Shown here: positions 25,922 to 35,454 of the stretch, piece by piece | Layout: the number at the start of each line of letters is the position of its first letter | Position numbering within the stretch: the first letter of the stretch is position 1 | The notes under the pieces: generated by a model | Told to the model about the DNA's origin: nothing | The model's database searches: none | What the model saw: the letters and a program-made list of their open reading frames with translations, nothing else | Assembly (NCBI GenBank): GCA_016210745.1 | Contig: JACQTO010000097.1 | Span: forward strand, 1 to 51,095 | Reading direction: 5' to 3' | Origin: Betaproteobacteria bacterium | GTDB taxonomy: Bacteria > Pseudomonadota > Gammaproteobacteria > Burkholderiales > SG8-39 | Length of the DNA: 51,095 nucleotides | Made by a program: the position numbers and the translations under genes

Positions 25922-26103
25922 CTTTGCGCGCTGCGCGCGCCAACCGGGTTTCTGTACGGATAAAGAGCATCCGTACAGAAAACCCGGTTACGGTTAACAA
26001 CAAGAGCGCGCCGAGGCTTTATACGAGATCGTCGATTGCGCATGGATGGTTTCATCATCCGTGCGCAATCGACGATACGCGCGGACGGCAGTCCGCGCAA
26101 CGT
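25922..26103 (-). repeat. Family A multi-hairpin element, copy 2 (inverted)
   Basis: This is the reverse-complement relative of the 24226-24428 element. Its hairpin 3 is at 25942-25961/25969-25989, hairpin 2 has 21-nt arms (26028-26048/26056-26076) with one mismatch, and hairpin 1 is GCGCGGAC/GTCCGCGC (26079-26098). Several stem positions differ from copy 1 on both arms so that pairing is kept. It fills the gap between recJ and the KTSC gene. Confidence 0.8.
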
Positions 26104-26115
26104 CGCACCAATACG

Positions 26116-27816
26116 TCACGGTGCCTCCTGCCAGTACTCGATGACGAGTTGCAGGCTCTGCGCGCCGTTGAACTCGTTCACCGTCAACCGGTAGGCGGCG
26201 CGAACCTTGGCCGGAAGCGAATCGCGCGACTGGAAGCGCATCGCCTCGATGGTGCGCCCGGCGCGCGTCAGGCGCAACTTCAGGTGGCGCTCGCCGACGA
26301 CGCGCTGATTGACTACCTCGAACTCGTCGCAGAACAGCGGCTGCGCAAACCCCTGGCCCCAGATCTGCGACTCGAGCAGGCGCGCCATATCCAGGCTTAG
26401 GTACGCGGATTCGAGCGCGCCGTCGGTCTCGACGACGTGCTCGAGTTCCTCCGGTTCGATCAGCCCGCGCACGACTTCCTCGAACAGCGCCGAAAAGCGC
26501 TCGAAATCGCGCTCGCGCAGGCTCAAGCCGGCCGCTGCCGCGTGCCCGCCGAAGCGTGCGATCAGACCGGGTTCGCGCCTCGCGACCAAATCCAGCGCGT
26601 CGCGCAAATGCACGCCCGCAATGGAGCGTCCCGAGCCCTTCAGCTCGCCGCCCTCGCCGCGCGCGAACGCGACCACCGGCCGATGATGGCGGTCCTTGAG
26701 GCGGCCGGCGAGAATTCCGATCACGCCTTGGTGCCAGGCCGGGTCGAACAGGGCGATAGTGCAACTGTCGCGTACATCGATGGTTTCGAGCAGCGCATCT
26801 GCCTGCACCTGCATGTCCGCCTCGATGGAGCGCCGCTCCCTGTTCAGGTCGTCGAGGCGGCGTGCCAGATTCAGCGCCTTGCCGTAATCGTCGCTGACCA
26901 GGCACTCGATGCCGACGCTCATGTCCTCGAGCCTGCCGGCGGCGTTCAGCCTCGGGCCCGCCATGAAGCCGAGGTCGAAGCTGGTCGCGCGTGCGGGATC
27001 GCGGCCGGCCACGGCCAACAGGGCGCGCACGCCCGGCTGCACGCGGCCGCCGCGAATGCGCTTCAAGCCTTGCGCCACCAGCACACGGTTGTTCTGATCG
27101 AGCCGCACCACGTCGGCAACGGTGCCCAATGCAACCAGATCGAGCAGGTCAGCCAGATTCGGCTCGATGCGCTTATCGAAAGCGCCGCGCCGCCGCAACT
27201 CGGCGCGCAGTGCCAGCATCACATAGAACATGACGCCAACGCCGGCGAGGTTCTTGCTCGGGAAACCGCAGCCGCGCTGATTCGGGTTGACAATGGCCGC
27301 GGCGCGCGGCAACTCGGCTCCGGGCAGGTGATGATCGGTGATCACGACCCCGATGCCGAGGCGCTTCGCCGCATCGACGCCTTCGATGCTGGCGATGCCG
27401 TTGTCCACGGTGATGATGATGTCGGGCCGCCGCAGTGCCGCCTGAGCGACGATTTCCGGCGTCAGCCCGTAACCGAAGCGAAAACGGTCGGGGACGATGA
27501 AGCCGGCTTCGGCGCCGAACCCCTTGAGCGCGCGCAAGCCCAGGGCGCAGGCGGTTGCGCCGTCGCAGTCGTAGTCGGCGACGATCAGCAGGCGCTTTTT
27601 CGCCGCAATGGCGTCGGCCAGAAGCAGCGCGGCGCGGTCCGCACCGAGCAGGGCCTCCGGCGGTGCAAGGGCGGCGAGCGCGTCATCCAATTCGCTGCGC
27701 GCGCGGACGCCGCGCGCAGCGAATATCCTCGCCAGCACCGGATGTACGCCTTCGCGCACGAGCTGGTCGTGTGTTCTGAGCGAAACCTTGCGGTCGATGA
27801 TGCGCGGCGAGCTCAT
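26116..27816 (-). CDS. recJ: Single-stranded-DNA-specific 5'-3' exonuclease RecJ
   Basis: RecJ degrades single-stranded DNA in RecF-pathway recombination and mismatch repair. I use ATG 27816 (MSSPRIIDRKVSL), which gives the usual ~566 aa; the frame is open to 27933 but that part enters a repeat element. DHH-family motifs are VADYDCDGATAC (motif I) and VVITDHHLPGAELP (motif III). The DHHA1 region has GRSIAGVHLRDALDLV and GGHAAAAGLSL, and a C-terminal OB-type domain follows. It sits between the rpfE-like gene and prfB as in related genomes. Confidence 0.95.
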   Translation of the reverse strand: MSSPRIIDRKVSLRTHDQLVREGVHPVLARIFAARGVRARSELDDALAALAPPEALLGADRAALLLADAIAAKKRLLIVADYDCDGATACALGLRALKGFGAEAGFIVPDRFRFGYGLTPEIVAQAALRRPDIIITVDNGIASIEGVDAAKRLGIGVVITDHHLPGAELPRAAAIVNPNQRGCGFPSKNLAGVGVMFYVMLALRAELRRRGAFDKRIEPNLADLLDLVALGTVADVVRLDQNNRVLVAQGLKRIRGGRVQPGVRALLAVAGRDPARATSFDLGFMAGPRLNAAGRLEDMSVGIECLVSDDYGKALNLARRLDDLNRERRSIEADMQVQADALLETIDVRDSCTIALFDPAWHQGVIGILAGRLKDRHHRPVVAFARGEGGELKGSGRSIAGVHLRDALDLVARREPGLIARFGGHAAAAGLSLRERDFERFSALFEEVVRGLIEPEELEHVVETDGALESAYLSLDMARLLESQIWGQGFAQPLFCDEFEVVNQRVVGERHLKLRLTRAGRTIEAMRFQSRDSLPAKVRAAYRLTVNEFNGAQSLQLVIEYWQEAP

Positions 27817-27860
27817 ATTTACGTATGGAATGCCAGGATTCAGTCTCTTACGGGTGTACT

Positions 27861-27998
27861 GTTGACAAATTTTGGCGAAGATTCGGTTTCTAAATTCGTC
27901 CCCCCCTTTTCGTGCAGTTGCAGTCAACTGCACGAAAAGGGGAGATTGATAAACGGCAAGACCAGCTTCCTTGGTTCCGGCTCGTCCGGCTTAGGGCC
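27861..27998 (+). repeat. Family B hairpin element, copy 1
   Basis: The left part reads GGCGAAGATTCGGTTTCTAA, then comes an 18-bp perfect stem (27903-27920/27925-27942, loop CAGT), then a right part ending GGTTCCGGCTCGTCCGGCTT. Related copies are at 38611, 40404 (minus strand) and 51018. It lies in the rpfE-like/recJ gap, antisense to those genes. Confidence 0.8.
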
Positions 27999-28054
27999 TA
28001 GGACTTGGGTTTCAGGAAACGGCAGTCAATATTACTCGGCGCTCCCTCCAATCC

Positions 28055-29104
28055 TCAATCCTCCTTTCCAGCTGCCCAGGTAGCAAGGGGTTTCCCCCGG
28101 CGCCAGAACCGGCGCATATCGGTGTCTGCGGTCTCGACATGAAGCGTGCGTTGGGGTCCGAGCAGGTGCAGGGTGACCATCCCGATCCTGTGCTGCCGCA
28201 GCGCTCGCGCAAGCGGTGCGAACCAGTCGCGATCGATGCCGATGAACCGATCGCGCCACGCCGGCGCATCGGCGCGGCGACTCGGCTCGCGAAGCGAGTC
28301 GAGCACCAGCAACACGATGCCCGATTCGCTCTCGCGGTCGAGCCACGCGCTTGCATTTTCCGGCAGCGGCGCCGCTTGGGCGCCCGAGGCCTGCGCCAGC
28401 CCGCAGGCAAGCGGATCGTTCGCCAGCACCAGCCGGTAGGGCTTCGATTGCGGCTGCGCCGCGCGTCCCGCGCCCCAGAGCCAGAGGCTGTTTATCGCCA
28501 GTTCGCCGCGCGCTTCTCTTGCGGTGTTTACCGGGTGCTCGTGAAGCAGCATCTGCAACTCGTTTGCGACTCCCTGCCAGCGAATGGCATCGGGACCGCG
28601 GGGAAGATGCGCCGTGATCGAGCGGCCCGATACCGACGCGAGCGGCTCGGTTTCCATGTCGGGGGCAGAAGGCAATCGCAAGTACCAGCGCTCGGGATGT
28701 TGCGGCATGAGCGTGAAGCTGCCGGCGAAATGCCTGTTGACATCCCGCGCAACTATCTCGGCTTCTTCGATCTTCACGGCACACGCGTTTCCATCGACGA
28801 GCAGCAGCTCGCTGCCCTCCAGGCGCAGATGCACGGGATCGGCGCACATCCAGAAGTCCTCGCCGGGCACGATGCCCGAGGCGCGGCCATCCGCGAGCAG
28901 GCAGTAAGGGGAGGCGGGCCAGTCGCTCTGGCGCTCCACGCCAAAGCTTTCGAGCAACCAGCGCTCCGCGGCCAGGGCCGGGGAGCTCTCTCGCCTTCCC
29001 CTTGCGATCAGCGTCTCCAGGGCCTCGAGTGCGAGACCGCTCATGGCGTCGGTCGTCTCCTGGAGCGGCCAGAATGCGTCGGGAACAAGAACGTGGCAGT
29101 GCAT
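28055..29104 (-). CDS. RpfE-like protein (alkaline-phosphatase-fold, phosphoglycerate-mutase-like)
   Basis: This 349-aa protein is of the family annotated RpfE-type regulatory protein or cofactor-independent phosphoglycerate-mutase-like. It opens MHCHVLVPDAFWP and shows CLLADGRASGIVPGEDFWMCADPVHLRL, a central HPERWYLRL, SLWLWGAGR, and a C-terminal LVLDSLREPSR. The family was named from the Xanthomonas rpf cluster, where it lies beside recJ, prfB and lysS, the same neighbours as here. Its biochemical role is not established. It starts 62 nt from the divergent lolC/E gene. It is the first gene of the minus-strand run. Confidence 0.75.
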   Translation of the reverse strand: MHCHVLVPDAFWPLQETTDAMSGLALEALETLIARGRRESSPALAAERWLLESFGVERQSDWPASPYCLLADGRASGIVPGEDFWMCADPVHLRLEGSELLLVDGNACAVKIEEAEIVARDVNRHFAGSFTLMPQHPERWYLRLPSAPDMETEPLASVSGRSITAHLPRGPDAIRWQGVANELQMLLHEHPVNTAREARGELAINSLWLWGAGRAAQPQSKPYRLVLANDPLACGLAQASGAQAAPLPENASAWLDRESESGIVLLVLDSLREPSRRADAPAWRDRFIGIDRDWFAPLARALRQHRIGMVTLHLLGPQRTLHVETADTDMRRFWRRGKPLATWAAGKED

Positions 29105-29166
29105 TGCTTATCGAGTCTAGCACGGCGGCGGCACCCTTCCGTCCATGTCTGTGGCAAACTTCGCCC

Positions 29167-30408
29167 GTGCAATACGAACTCATGATCGGCCTGCGCTACA
29201 CCCGCGCCAAGCGCCGCAACCACTTCATTTCCTTCATTTCGCTCACCTCGATGCTGGGCATCGCCCTTGGCGTCGCGGCGCTGATCGTGGTGCTCTCGGT
29301 GATGAACGGCTTCCAGAAGGAACTGCGCTCGCGCATTCTCGGCGTGGCCTCCCATGTCCAGATCAGCGGCGCAGGCGATAGGCTCGCCGACTGGAAGACG
29401 GTCTCCGAAATGGCGGCTGCGCATCCGCAGGTTCAAGCGGCTGCGCCTTACGTCAATGCCCAGGCGATGCTCTCCTTTTCCTCGGTGGTGCGCGGAACGC
29501 TGGTGCGCGGAATCTTGCCCGAGCTCGAGCAGAAGGTCGCCGAGCTCGGCAATCACATGGTTGCCGGGCGGCTCGATGCGTTGAAGGCGGGCGAGTTCGG
29601 CATTGTCCTCGGCGCGGAATTGGCGCGTGCGCTTGCGGTGACGATGGGCGAGCGCGTCACCCTGATCGCGCCCCAGGGCCTGGTTACCCCCGCCGGCGTG
29701 CTGCCGCGCGTGAAGCAGTTTATCGTCATCGGCATTTTCGAAGTCGGCATGTTCGAGTACGACTCGGGCCTGGCGCTGGTGCATCTGGAGGACGCACAGC
29801 GCGTATACCAGATGGACGCGAACGTGTCCGGCGTGCGGCTCAAGCTTGCGGATCTCTTCGCCTCGCGCGAGGTGGCACGCGACTTGGTGACGCAACTGAA
29901 GGGCGATTTTTTCATCTCCGACTGGACTCGCAGCCACGCGAATTTCTTTCGCGCGGTGCAGATCGAGAAGAACGTGATGTTCATCATCCTGACGCTGATC
30001 GTTGCAGTCGCCGCGTTCAACATCGTCTCGACGCTGGTGATGATGGTCACCGACAAGATGCCCGACATCGCCATCCTGAGAACCCTCGGGGCCACCCCCG
30101 GCTCGATCATGAAGATTTTCATCATCCAGGGCGTGCTGATCGGCGTGATCGGCACTTTGATAGGCGTCGCCGGGGGCGTTGCGCTCGCGGTCAACATCGA
30201 CGTCGTAGTGCCGTTCATGGAGCGGCTGCTGCAGGTGCAGTTCCTGTCGAAGGACGTGTATTACATCAGCGAACTGCCCTCCGACCTGCAGCGGAGCGAC
30301 GTCCTGGCCATCGCCGCGATGTCCCTGGTGCTCTCGCTTGCCGCGACGCTCTATCCGAGCTGGCGCGCCTCGCAGGTATTGCCAGCCGAGGCGCTCAGAT
30401 ATGAATAA
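29167..30408 (+). CDS. lolC: Lipoprotein-releasing system permease, LolC/LolE family
   Basis: This inner-membrane permease works with LolD to extract outer-membrane lipoproteins to LolA. GTG 29167 begins VQYELMIGLRYTRAKRRNHF, the usual family N-terminus; the frame continues upstream across the divergent promoter and is not used. About 413 aa: one N-terminal helix (ISLTSMLGIALGVAALIVVLS), a large periplasmic domain, and three C-terminal helices with an FtsX-like core (ILRTLGATPGSIMKIFIIQG). Only one such permease is present, so it may work as a homodimer (LolF-type). lolD follows 9 nt downstream. Confidence 0.93.
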   Translation: MQYELMIGLRYTRAKRRNHFISFISLTSMLGIALGVAALIVVLSVMNGFQKELRSRILGVASHVQISGAGDRLADWKTVSEMAAAHPQVQAAAPYVNAQAMLSFSSVVRGTLVRGILPELEQKVAELGNHMVAGRLDALKAGEFGIVLGAELARALAVTMGERVTLIAPQGLVTPAGVLPRVKQFIVIGIFEVGMFEYDSGLALVHLEDAQRVYQMDANVSGVRLKLADLFASREVARDLVTQLKGDFFISDWTRSHANFFRAVQIEKNVMFIILTLIVAVAAFNIVSTLVMMVTDKMPDIAILRTLGATPGSIMKIFIIQGVLIGVIGTLIGVAGGVALAVNIDVVVPFMERLLQVQFLSKDVYYISELPSDLQRSDVLAIAAMSLVLSLAATLYPSWRASQVLPAEALRYE

Positions 30409-30417
30409 AAAGACCTG

Positions 30418-31101
30418 ATGTCAGATATCGTCATCTCCTGCCGGGGGCTGGAAAAAACCTACTACCAGGGCAAGGTCGCGGTTCAGGTGCTCGCCGGCGT
30501 CGAACTCGAAGTCGCGGCTGGCGAACTGATCGCCATCGTCGGCGCTTCCGGGTCCGGGAAAAGCACGCTGCTGCATTTGCTGGGCGGTCTGGACAGTCCC
30601 ACGGCGGGCGAGGTGAGCGTTTTGGGCCGCTCTATGCACGGAATTCCCGAGGCCGAGCGCAGCCGCTTGCGCAACGAGTCGCTTGGCTTTGTCTATCAGT
30701 TCCACCACCTGCTGATGGAATTCACCGCAATCGAGAACGTCGCCATGCCGCTGCGCATCCGGCGCAGCGCGCCTGCACAAGCACGCGCTGCCGCCGAGGC
30801 GATCCTCGCCGAGGTGGGCCTCGCTGCGCGTCTGGAGCACACGCCGGGCGAACTCTCCGGCGGCGAGCGCCAGCGTGCTGCCCTTGCCCGCGCGCTGGTG
30901 ACCGGGCCCGCCTGCGTGTTCGCCGACGAGCCCACCGGCAACCTCGACCGCCACACCGCCGGGGGCGTGTTCGAGCTGATGCTGGAACTCAACCGCAGCC
31001 GCGGCACGAGCTTCGTCATCGTCACCCATGAGCCCGCGCTAGCGGCGCAGGCGCATCGCGTGCTGAGATTGGAGGACGGCATATTGCATCGCGAGCGTTG
31101 A
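30418..31101 (+). CDS. lolD: Lipoprotein-releasing system ATPase LolD
   Basis: The 227-aa ABC ATPase has Walker [10 protein letters not shown] (~43), Q-loop [13 protein letters not shown], signature [15 protein letters not shown] and Walker [27 protein letters not shown] is the LolD subfamily pattern. It drives lipoprotein release with the permease encoded 9 nt upstream. The ATG lies in a short spacer, so the two are one operon. Confidence 0.95.
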   Translation: MSDIVISCRGLEKTYYQGKVAVQVLAGVELEVAAGELIAIVGASGSGKSTLLHLLGGLDSPTAGEVSVLGRSMHGIPEAERSRLRNESLGFVYQFHHLLMEFTAIENVAMPLRIRRSAPAQARAAAEAILAEVGLAARLEHTPGELSGGERQRAALARALVTGPACVFADEPTGNLDRHTAGGVFELMLELNRSRGTSFVIVTHEPALAAQAHRVLRLEDGILHRER

Positions 31102-31174
31102 GCGTTTCGTGCTGCATATCCGGTGAAGGCCACACGTCGGACGGACTCGGTTGCCTTGACGGCATGGACGTCCT

Positions 31175-31591
31175 CTAACGCGGAGGGACTTTGCGCTGCA
31201 CGCGCACGTCGAAGCGCTCCACGTTGACGACCACGCGCTCGTGCACGCCGTCGCCGATCAGCTCGGCTTCATCGCGCGCCTCGACGCGGAAGCTGAGGGT
31301 GCGTCCATCGATCTTCACCAGCTCGGCGCTCGCGTACACCTTCATGCCGACCGGCGTGGCGGCGATGTGGCGCACGTCGAGGTGCGTGCCGAGACTTTGA
31401 TGACCAGGCGGAAGCAGGTGCTCGGCGCAAGCGAGCGCTGCCGCCTCGATCAGGTTCAGCATCACCGGCGTGGCGAGTACGTGAATGCGGCCGCTGCCCA
31501 CGCGCGGCGCCGTGTGTTCTTCGCCGACCAGCATTTCGGTCGTGCCTTTGAGTCCGAGGTGCAGTCGCGACAAATCGATACCGGTGGCCAT
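31175..31591 (-). CDS. Hot-dog-fold thioesterase family protein (FlK-like)
   Basis: The 138-aa protein starts best at ATG 31591 (MATGIDLSRLHLGLKGTTEM). The sequence LATPVMLNLIEAAALACAEHLLPPG followed by SLGTHLDVRHIAATPVGMKV matches the fluoroacetyl-CoA-thioesterase-like hot-dog family: a helix with ATPxMxxxxExA, then the H-x-A-x-TP strand. It probably hydrolyses a small acyl-CoA. The true substrate is not visible. It is convergent with lolD. Confidence 0.8.
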   Translation of the reverse strand: MATGIDLSRLHLGLKGTTEMLVGEEHTAPRVGSGRIHVLATPVMLNLIEAAALACAEHLLPPGHQSLGTHLDVRHIAATPVGMKVYASAELVKIDGRTLSFRVEARDEAELIGDGVHERVVVNVERFDVRVQRKVPPR

Positions 31592-31647
31592 AGGCAAGAA
31601 TCAAGTCCATTTCTTGATTAGGGCGCGGGGCCTGCTTCCGCCTCCCG

Positions 31648-32196
31648 CTAATCGTGCCTCGCTTTCAGCTTTTCCGGCTGCAATATCAAGCGGTCGGTGG
31701 CGGAAATGGCCAGCGCCGAGACCAGAAAAGTCAGGTGAATCAGCACTTGCCACATGATCACGTGCTGCGACAGGTGCTCGGCGTTGATGAAGGTCTTGAG
31801 CAAATGAATCGAGGAAATGCCGATGATCGCGGTGGCGAGCTTGACCTTGAGCACCGAGGCGTTCACGTGCGAGAGCCACTCGGGCTGGTCGGGATGGCCT
31901 TCCAGATACAAGCGCGAAACGAAAGTCTCATATCCGCCCACGATCACCATGATGAGAAGATTGGCTATCATCACTACGTCGATCAGGCCGAGGACGACGA
32001 GCATGATCTCGGTCTCGTTGATCCGACCTACCTTCCAGACGATGTCGAGAAGATGCACCAGCTCCTGCCAGAACTGAAAGACGTACACGCATTGCGCCAC
32101 GATCAGGCCGAGGTAGAGCGGCAGCTGCAGCCAGCGGCTGGCGAAGATCAATGCGGGAATCGGGCGCAGTCGGGTTGACGTGTTTGGCTCGTTCAT
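31648..32196 (-). CDS. YqhA-family (UPF0114) inner-membrane protein
   Basis: This 182-aa protein has about four hydrophobic segments ([43 protein letters not shown]; a region around [19 protein letters not shown]; and [19 protein letters not shown]). The order matches the UPF0114/TIGR00645 family, including [10 protein letters not shown] and the S-HLLKTF motif. The function is unknown. ATG 32196 is chosen because the upstream extension is antisense to intergenic DNA and not conserved in appearance. Confidence 0.82.
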   Translation of the reverse strand: MNEPNTSTRLRPIPALIFASRWLQLPLYLGLIVAQCVYVFQFWQELVHLLDIVWKVGRINETEIMLVVLGLIDVVMIANLLIMVIVGGYETFVSRLYLEGHPDQPEWLSHVNASVLKVKLATAIIGISSIHLLKTFINAEHLSQHVIMWQVLIHLTFLVSALAISATDRLILQPEKLKARHD

Positions 32197-32458
32197 GGGC
32201 GGGAGCGAAGAAATTGGGGCGGGGCGCGATTCTAACACCGGGAATCCTGCCTCGGGGTTGCGCGCAGATCCCCTGAAAAAGGCAGAATTGTGCTGAGCCC
32301 ACGAGGTAGAGTATCGACCATGAGGATTCCGATTCGATCCCGGCGCATGGCGGTCATGGCGGGCAATTCCATCGGCGAGGGCGTGCCCGATGGGTCTGGT
32401 GTAGCGAGCCATCTACCGGCGGGCGCCGTAACGGGCCGGTGAGCTTCGGGTCGAGCGC

Positions 32459-34366
32459 ATGTTCAAGTATCTGCAATCGCGCATTCGCGCCACAGCCAGC
32501 ACGGGCCCGGGGACGCCGCCGCCCGGCCTGATCGCCTTCTACTGGCACTTCGTGCGCCAGAGCAAGGGCTGGTACGCCCTCATGTTCGTAACCAGCTTGG
32601 GAGTGGCGTTGATAGACACGGTGATCCCGGTCTTCATCGGCAAGCTGGTTTCGCTGATGGAATCCGCCGACCGCCATGCGGCCCTGGCGCAACAGTCGAC
32701 GATGTTGCTTGCAATGGTGGTGCTGATACTCGTCGTGCGCCCCTTGGCGACATTCGCCGACATCGCCATCCGCCAGAACGTCTTGATTCCCGGCGCCACC
32801 AGTCTCATTCGCTGGCAGAGCCATTGGCACGTCATCCGGCAGGACCTGACGTTCTTCCAGAACGACTTTGCCGGACGCATCGCCAACCGCGTGATGCAAA
32901 CCGCCAACGCCCTGCGCGAGAGCGTGATGTCGGCCATTCGCGCGGTCTGGTATATCGTGGTCTATGGCGTGAGCGCCCTGGCGCTGATGGCTGCCGCGGA
33001 CTGGCGACTGGGCCTGCCGACGCTGGTGTGGTTCCTCGGCTACGTGGTGTTCCTGCGTCACTTCGTGCCGCGCATGCGCGACTTGGCGAAGGCGAGCTCG
33101 GAAGTGCGTTCGCTCGTGATGGCGCGCATAGTCGACAGCTACACCAACATTCTCACCGTCAAACTGTTCGCGCGGCTCTCCGATGAAGACGCCTATGTGC
33201 GCGAAGTGATCGACGAGCACCAGGCCGCGATCGGCGCGCACATGCAACTGATCTCGCAATTCATGTTCTGGTTGTCGGCGATGAATGCGGCGCTGCTTAC
33301 CGGCACCGCGATAGTGGGCATCTGGCTCTGGGCGCAGGGCGCCGTGGGGGCGGGCGTGGTGGCCACGGCCTTGCCGCTTTCCTGGCAGATCGCCAACGTG
33401 GCCGGCTGGGTGAGCTGGGAGGTGACCGGTATCTTCGAGAACATCGGCGTAGTGCAGGAAGGCATGCAGACCATCGCTGTCCCGCACAGCGGGATCGATC
33501 GGCCCGGCGCGCGCAAGCTGGAGGTATCGCGCGGAGAAATTCGCTTCGAGGATGTGTGCTTCACCTACGGCAGGCCCGACGGGAATCCCGTCCTGGACCA
33601 CCTGAGTTTCACCATCCGGCCCGGCGAGCGTGTGGGGCTGGTGGGTCGTTCGGGCGCCGGCAAGTCGACCCTGGTGAATCTGCTGCTGCGCTTCTACGAC
33701 CTTGAGCGCGGCAGTATCCGCATCGACGGGCAGGATATCGGCGGCGTGACGCAGGAAAGCCTGCGCGCGGCGATCGGGATGGTCACGCAGGACACCTCGC
33801 TCCTGCACCGGTCGATCGCAGCCAACATCCGCTACGGCCGCCCCGGTGCGAGCGACGAACAGGTGCGCGCGGCAGCGCGCAAGGCGCATGCGCACGAGTT
33901 CGTCGTCGGCCTGCAGGACTGGAAGGGCCGCACGGGCTATCGAGCGCACGTGGGCGAGCGCGGGGTCAAACTCTCCGGCGGGCAGCGCCAGCGGGTGGCG
34001 ATTGCGCGCGTGGTCCTCAAAGATGCGCCGATCCTGGTGCTCGACGAAGCCACCTCGGCCCTGGACAGCGAAGTGGAGCTTGCCATCCAGGAACAACTGC
34101 TCGGCCTGATGGAAGGCAAGACCGTAATCGCGATCGCGCACCGTTTGTCCACCATTGCGCGCATGGATCGCCTGATCGTGCTGGACGAAGGCCGCATCGT
34201 CGAGCAGGGCTCGCACGACGAGTTGCTGCGCCTTGGCGGGCACTACGAGCGATTGTGGCGGCATCAGTCGGGCGGGTTTCTTGCCCCCGATGTGGTGGCG
34301 ACGGAAACGGCGATGGAGCCGCCCGAGGAGCCACCGCCCGAGGGGGTACGTGTCGAGCCGATTTAA
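32459..34366 (+). CDS. ABC exporter, fused permease and ATPase
   Basis: The 635-aa half-transporter has six predicted helices (~35-330: [20 protein letters not shown] onward) and an ATPase domain (~360-600) with Walker [10 protein letters not shown], signature [13 protein letters not shown] and Walker [13 protein letters not shown]. It is of the lipid- or drug-exporter type and would work as a homodimer. The substrate is unknown. The tail (~610-635) is acidic and proline-rich ([11 protein letters not shown]). It stands alone, with a 262-nt gap upstream in which I see no gene. Confidence 0.88.
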   Translation: MFKYLQSRIRATASTGPGTPPPGLIAFYWHFVRQSKGWYALMFVTSLGVALIDTVIPVFIGKLVSLMESADRHAALAQQSTMLLAMVVLILVVRPLATFADIAIRQNVLIPGATSLIRWQSHWHVIRQDLTFFQNDFAGRIANRVMQTANALRESVMSAIRAVWYIVVYGVSALALMAAADWRLGLPTLVWFLGYVVFLRHFVPRMRDLAKASSEVRSLVMARIVDSYTNILTVKLFARLSDEDAYVREVIDEHQAAIGAHMQLISQFMFWLSAMNAALLTGTAIVGIWLWAQGAVGAGVVATALPLSWQIANVAGWVSWEVTGIFENIGVVQEGMQTIAVPHSGIDRPGARKLEVSRGEIRFEDVCFTYGRPDGNPVLDHLSFTIRPGERVGLVGRSGAGKSTLVNLLLRFYDLERGSIRIDGQDIGGVTQESLRAAIGMVTQDTSLLHRSIAANIRYGRPGASDEQVRAAARKAHAHEFVVGLQDWKGRTGYRAHVGERGVKLSGGQRQRVAIARVVLKDAPILVLDEATSALDSEVELAIQEQLLGLMEGKTVIAIAHRLSTIARMDRLIVLDEGRIVEQGSHDELLRLGGHYERLWRHQSGGFLAPDVVATETAMEPPEEPPPEGVRVEPI

Positions 34367-34394
34367 TGAGCGTCGTATTAACGTGTGACGCTCA
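34367..34394 (+). terminator. 8-bp hairpin directly after ABC exporter stop
   Basis: TGAGCGTC (34367-34374) pairs with GACGCTCA (34387-34394) across a 12-nt loop, starting one base after the TAA. There is no strong U-run. It is a plausible terminator or 3'-stabilising hairpin. The rest of the gap to 34653 holds no gene; an imperfect inverted repeat (GTAGGGTGG..AACGCCCTA, ~34479-34511) is present. Confidence 0.45.
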
Positions 34395-34653
34395 GAGGCC
34401 CATCCTCGGGTCCTTCTCCCGGGGGAAGAAGGAATGCTCGAGGCGTAAATGGGCCGTCACCCGTTTACGCGAAACTCGGTAGGGTGGCTTGGGGCGCAAC
34501 CAACGCCCTATCGCGCAGGTCTAACTGGCGCTGTGCACAAGAACGGGACTTGCCGGTCATCAAACTTCCTGCGCTCGAATTTGGAGGGGTGAAGCGGGTA
34601 ATCCCGGCGGGATCCGATGCCGCGTTCGTCAGTCACCCAGGAAGGAGGAACTC

Positions 34654-35037
34654 ATGTTAGCGAATGCCCCCGTAACAACGCTCTTGCCGGTTATCGACCT
34701 GAAGCGGGCTCGTGATTTCTACGAGAACAAGCTGGGCCTGAGGCCTGTCGGGCTCAAGCCCGATGGAAAATTCGTCTACGCAGGTGGAGGCGGCGCGGTC
34801 ATCGCCCTGTTTCCCAAGGAGGGCGGAACCAAAGCCGAGCACACGGCGGTCAGTTTCCAGGTCAAAGACATCGGGGCGGCTGTCAAGGCGCTGAAGACAA
34901 ACGGCGTGGTCTTCGAAGATTACGATTTCCCCGGACTGAAAACCGTAAACCACGTTTGCGTTCTGGGTGCGGAGAAAGCGGCCTGGTTCAAGGATACCGA
35001 GGGCAACTACCTTTGCATTCATGAGGACATCGCCTGA
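34654..35037 (+). CDS. VOC-family (glyoxalase/bleomycin-resistance fold) protein
   Basis: The 127-aa protein is a single vicinal-oxygen-chelate domain in two beta-alpha-beta3 halves (TLLPVIDLKRARDFYENKLGL; then HTAVSFQVKDIGAAVKALK and WFKDTEGNYLCIHE). The second-half His and terminal Glu metal positions are present, but the first-half His position reads as Leu-Pro, so metal binding may differ from glyoxalase I. The start follows a strong GGAAGGAGG site. It is 31 nt upstream of the DUF6494 gene and probably co-transcribed. Confidence 0.85.
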   Translation: MLANAPVTTLLPVIDLKRARDFYENKLGLRPVGLKPDGKFVYAGGGGAVIALFPKEGGTKAEHTAVSFQVKDIGAAVKALKTNGVVFEDYDFPGLKTVNHVCVLGAEKAAWFKDTEGNYLCIHEDIA

Positions 35038-35068
35038 TACCCGGGCGCGAGAAATAACGGAGATCGAA

Positions 35069-35275
35069 ATGAACGAAGAAACCTTCAACTTGAGCATTCG
35101 CAAATTTCTCAAGATGGTCGGCGTCAAATCGCAGCATGAAATCGAGCAGGCCGTGGCAAAGGCCATTGCCGACAGGCGCATCGCCGGCACCGAGTCCTTT
35201 CCGGTAAGGATAACGCTGGAAATCGCTGACCTGAAACTGAACGAGAAATTCGACGGCGAAATCAGATTGCAGTGA
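35069..35275 (+). CDS. DUF6494 small protein
   Basis: The 68-aa protein (MNEETFNLSIRKFLKMVGV, then SQHEIEQAVAKAIADRRIAG and ending FDGEIRLQ) matches the pattern of DUF6494, a small conserved proteobacterial family of unknown function. A ribosome site (ACGGAG) is 6 nt upstream of ATG 35069. It follows the VOC gene by 31 nt and is immediately followed by a MITE-like repeat. Confidence 0.8.
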   Translation: MNEETFNLSIRKFLKMVGVKSQHEIEQAVAKAIADRRIAGTESFPVRITLEIADLKLNEKFDGEIRLQ

Positions 35276-35276
35276 C

Positions 35277-35394
35277 CTAAGGAAGCTCTGCAAGACCTAA
35301 TTGTGTCACCCCCGCGGAGGCGGGGGCGAGTCGAACCAAGCACTTCCTGGATTCCCGCTTGCGCGGGAGTGACGTCTTCAGAGGATCCCTAAGG
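35277..35394. repeat. Family D MITE-like inverted-REP element, copy 1
   Basis: Two opposed GC hairpins (CCCCCGC/GCGGGGG at 35309-35326; TCCCGC/GCGGGA at 35353-35368) are flanked by imperfect terminal inverted repeats (~35277-35297 and ~35374-35394). The layout matches the better-preserved element at 49677-49788. It starts 2 nt after the DUF6494 stop and could act as a terminator. Confidence 0.7.
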
Positions 35395-35454
35395 CGGCAT
35401 AGCCTCGGAGAATGTTTCGCGGTACGCGCCGCTACGGCACTTGCCGATGTCGAA

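Noticed and set aside
26437..28083. 548-codon plus-strand open frame across recJ
   Set aside because: Antisense to recJ, which carries intact DHH motifs; the frame is Ala/Arg/His-rich with no recognisable fold and ends in a family B repeat.
34367..34653. Possible small gene between the ABC exporter and the VOC gene
   Set aside because: Short frames overlap in several registers, none with a ribosome site or recognisable sequence; only hairpins are supported.
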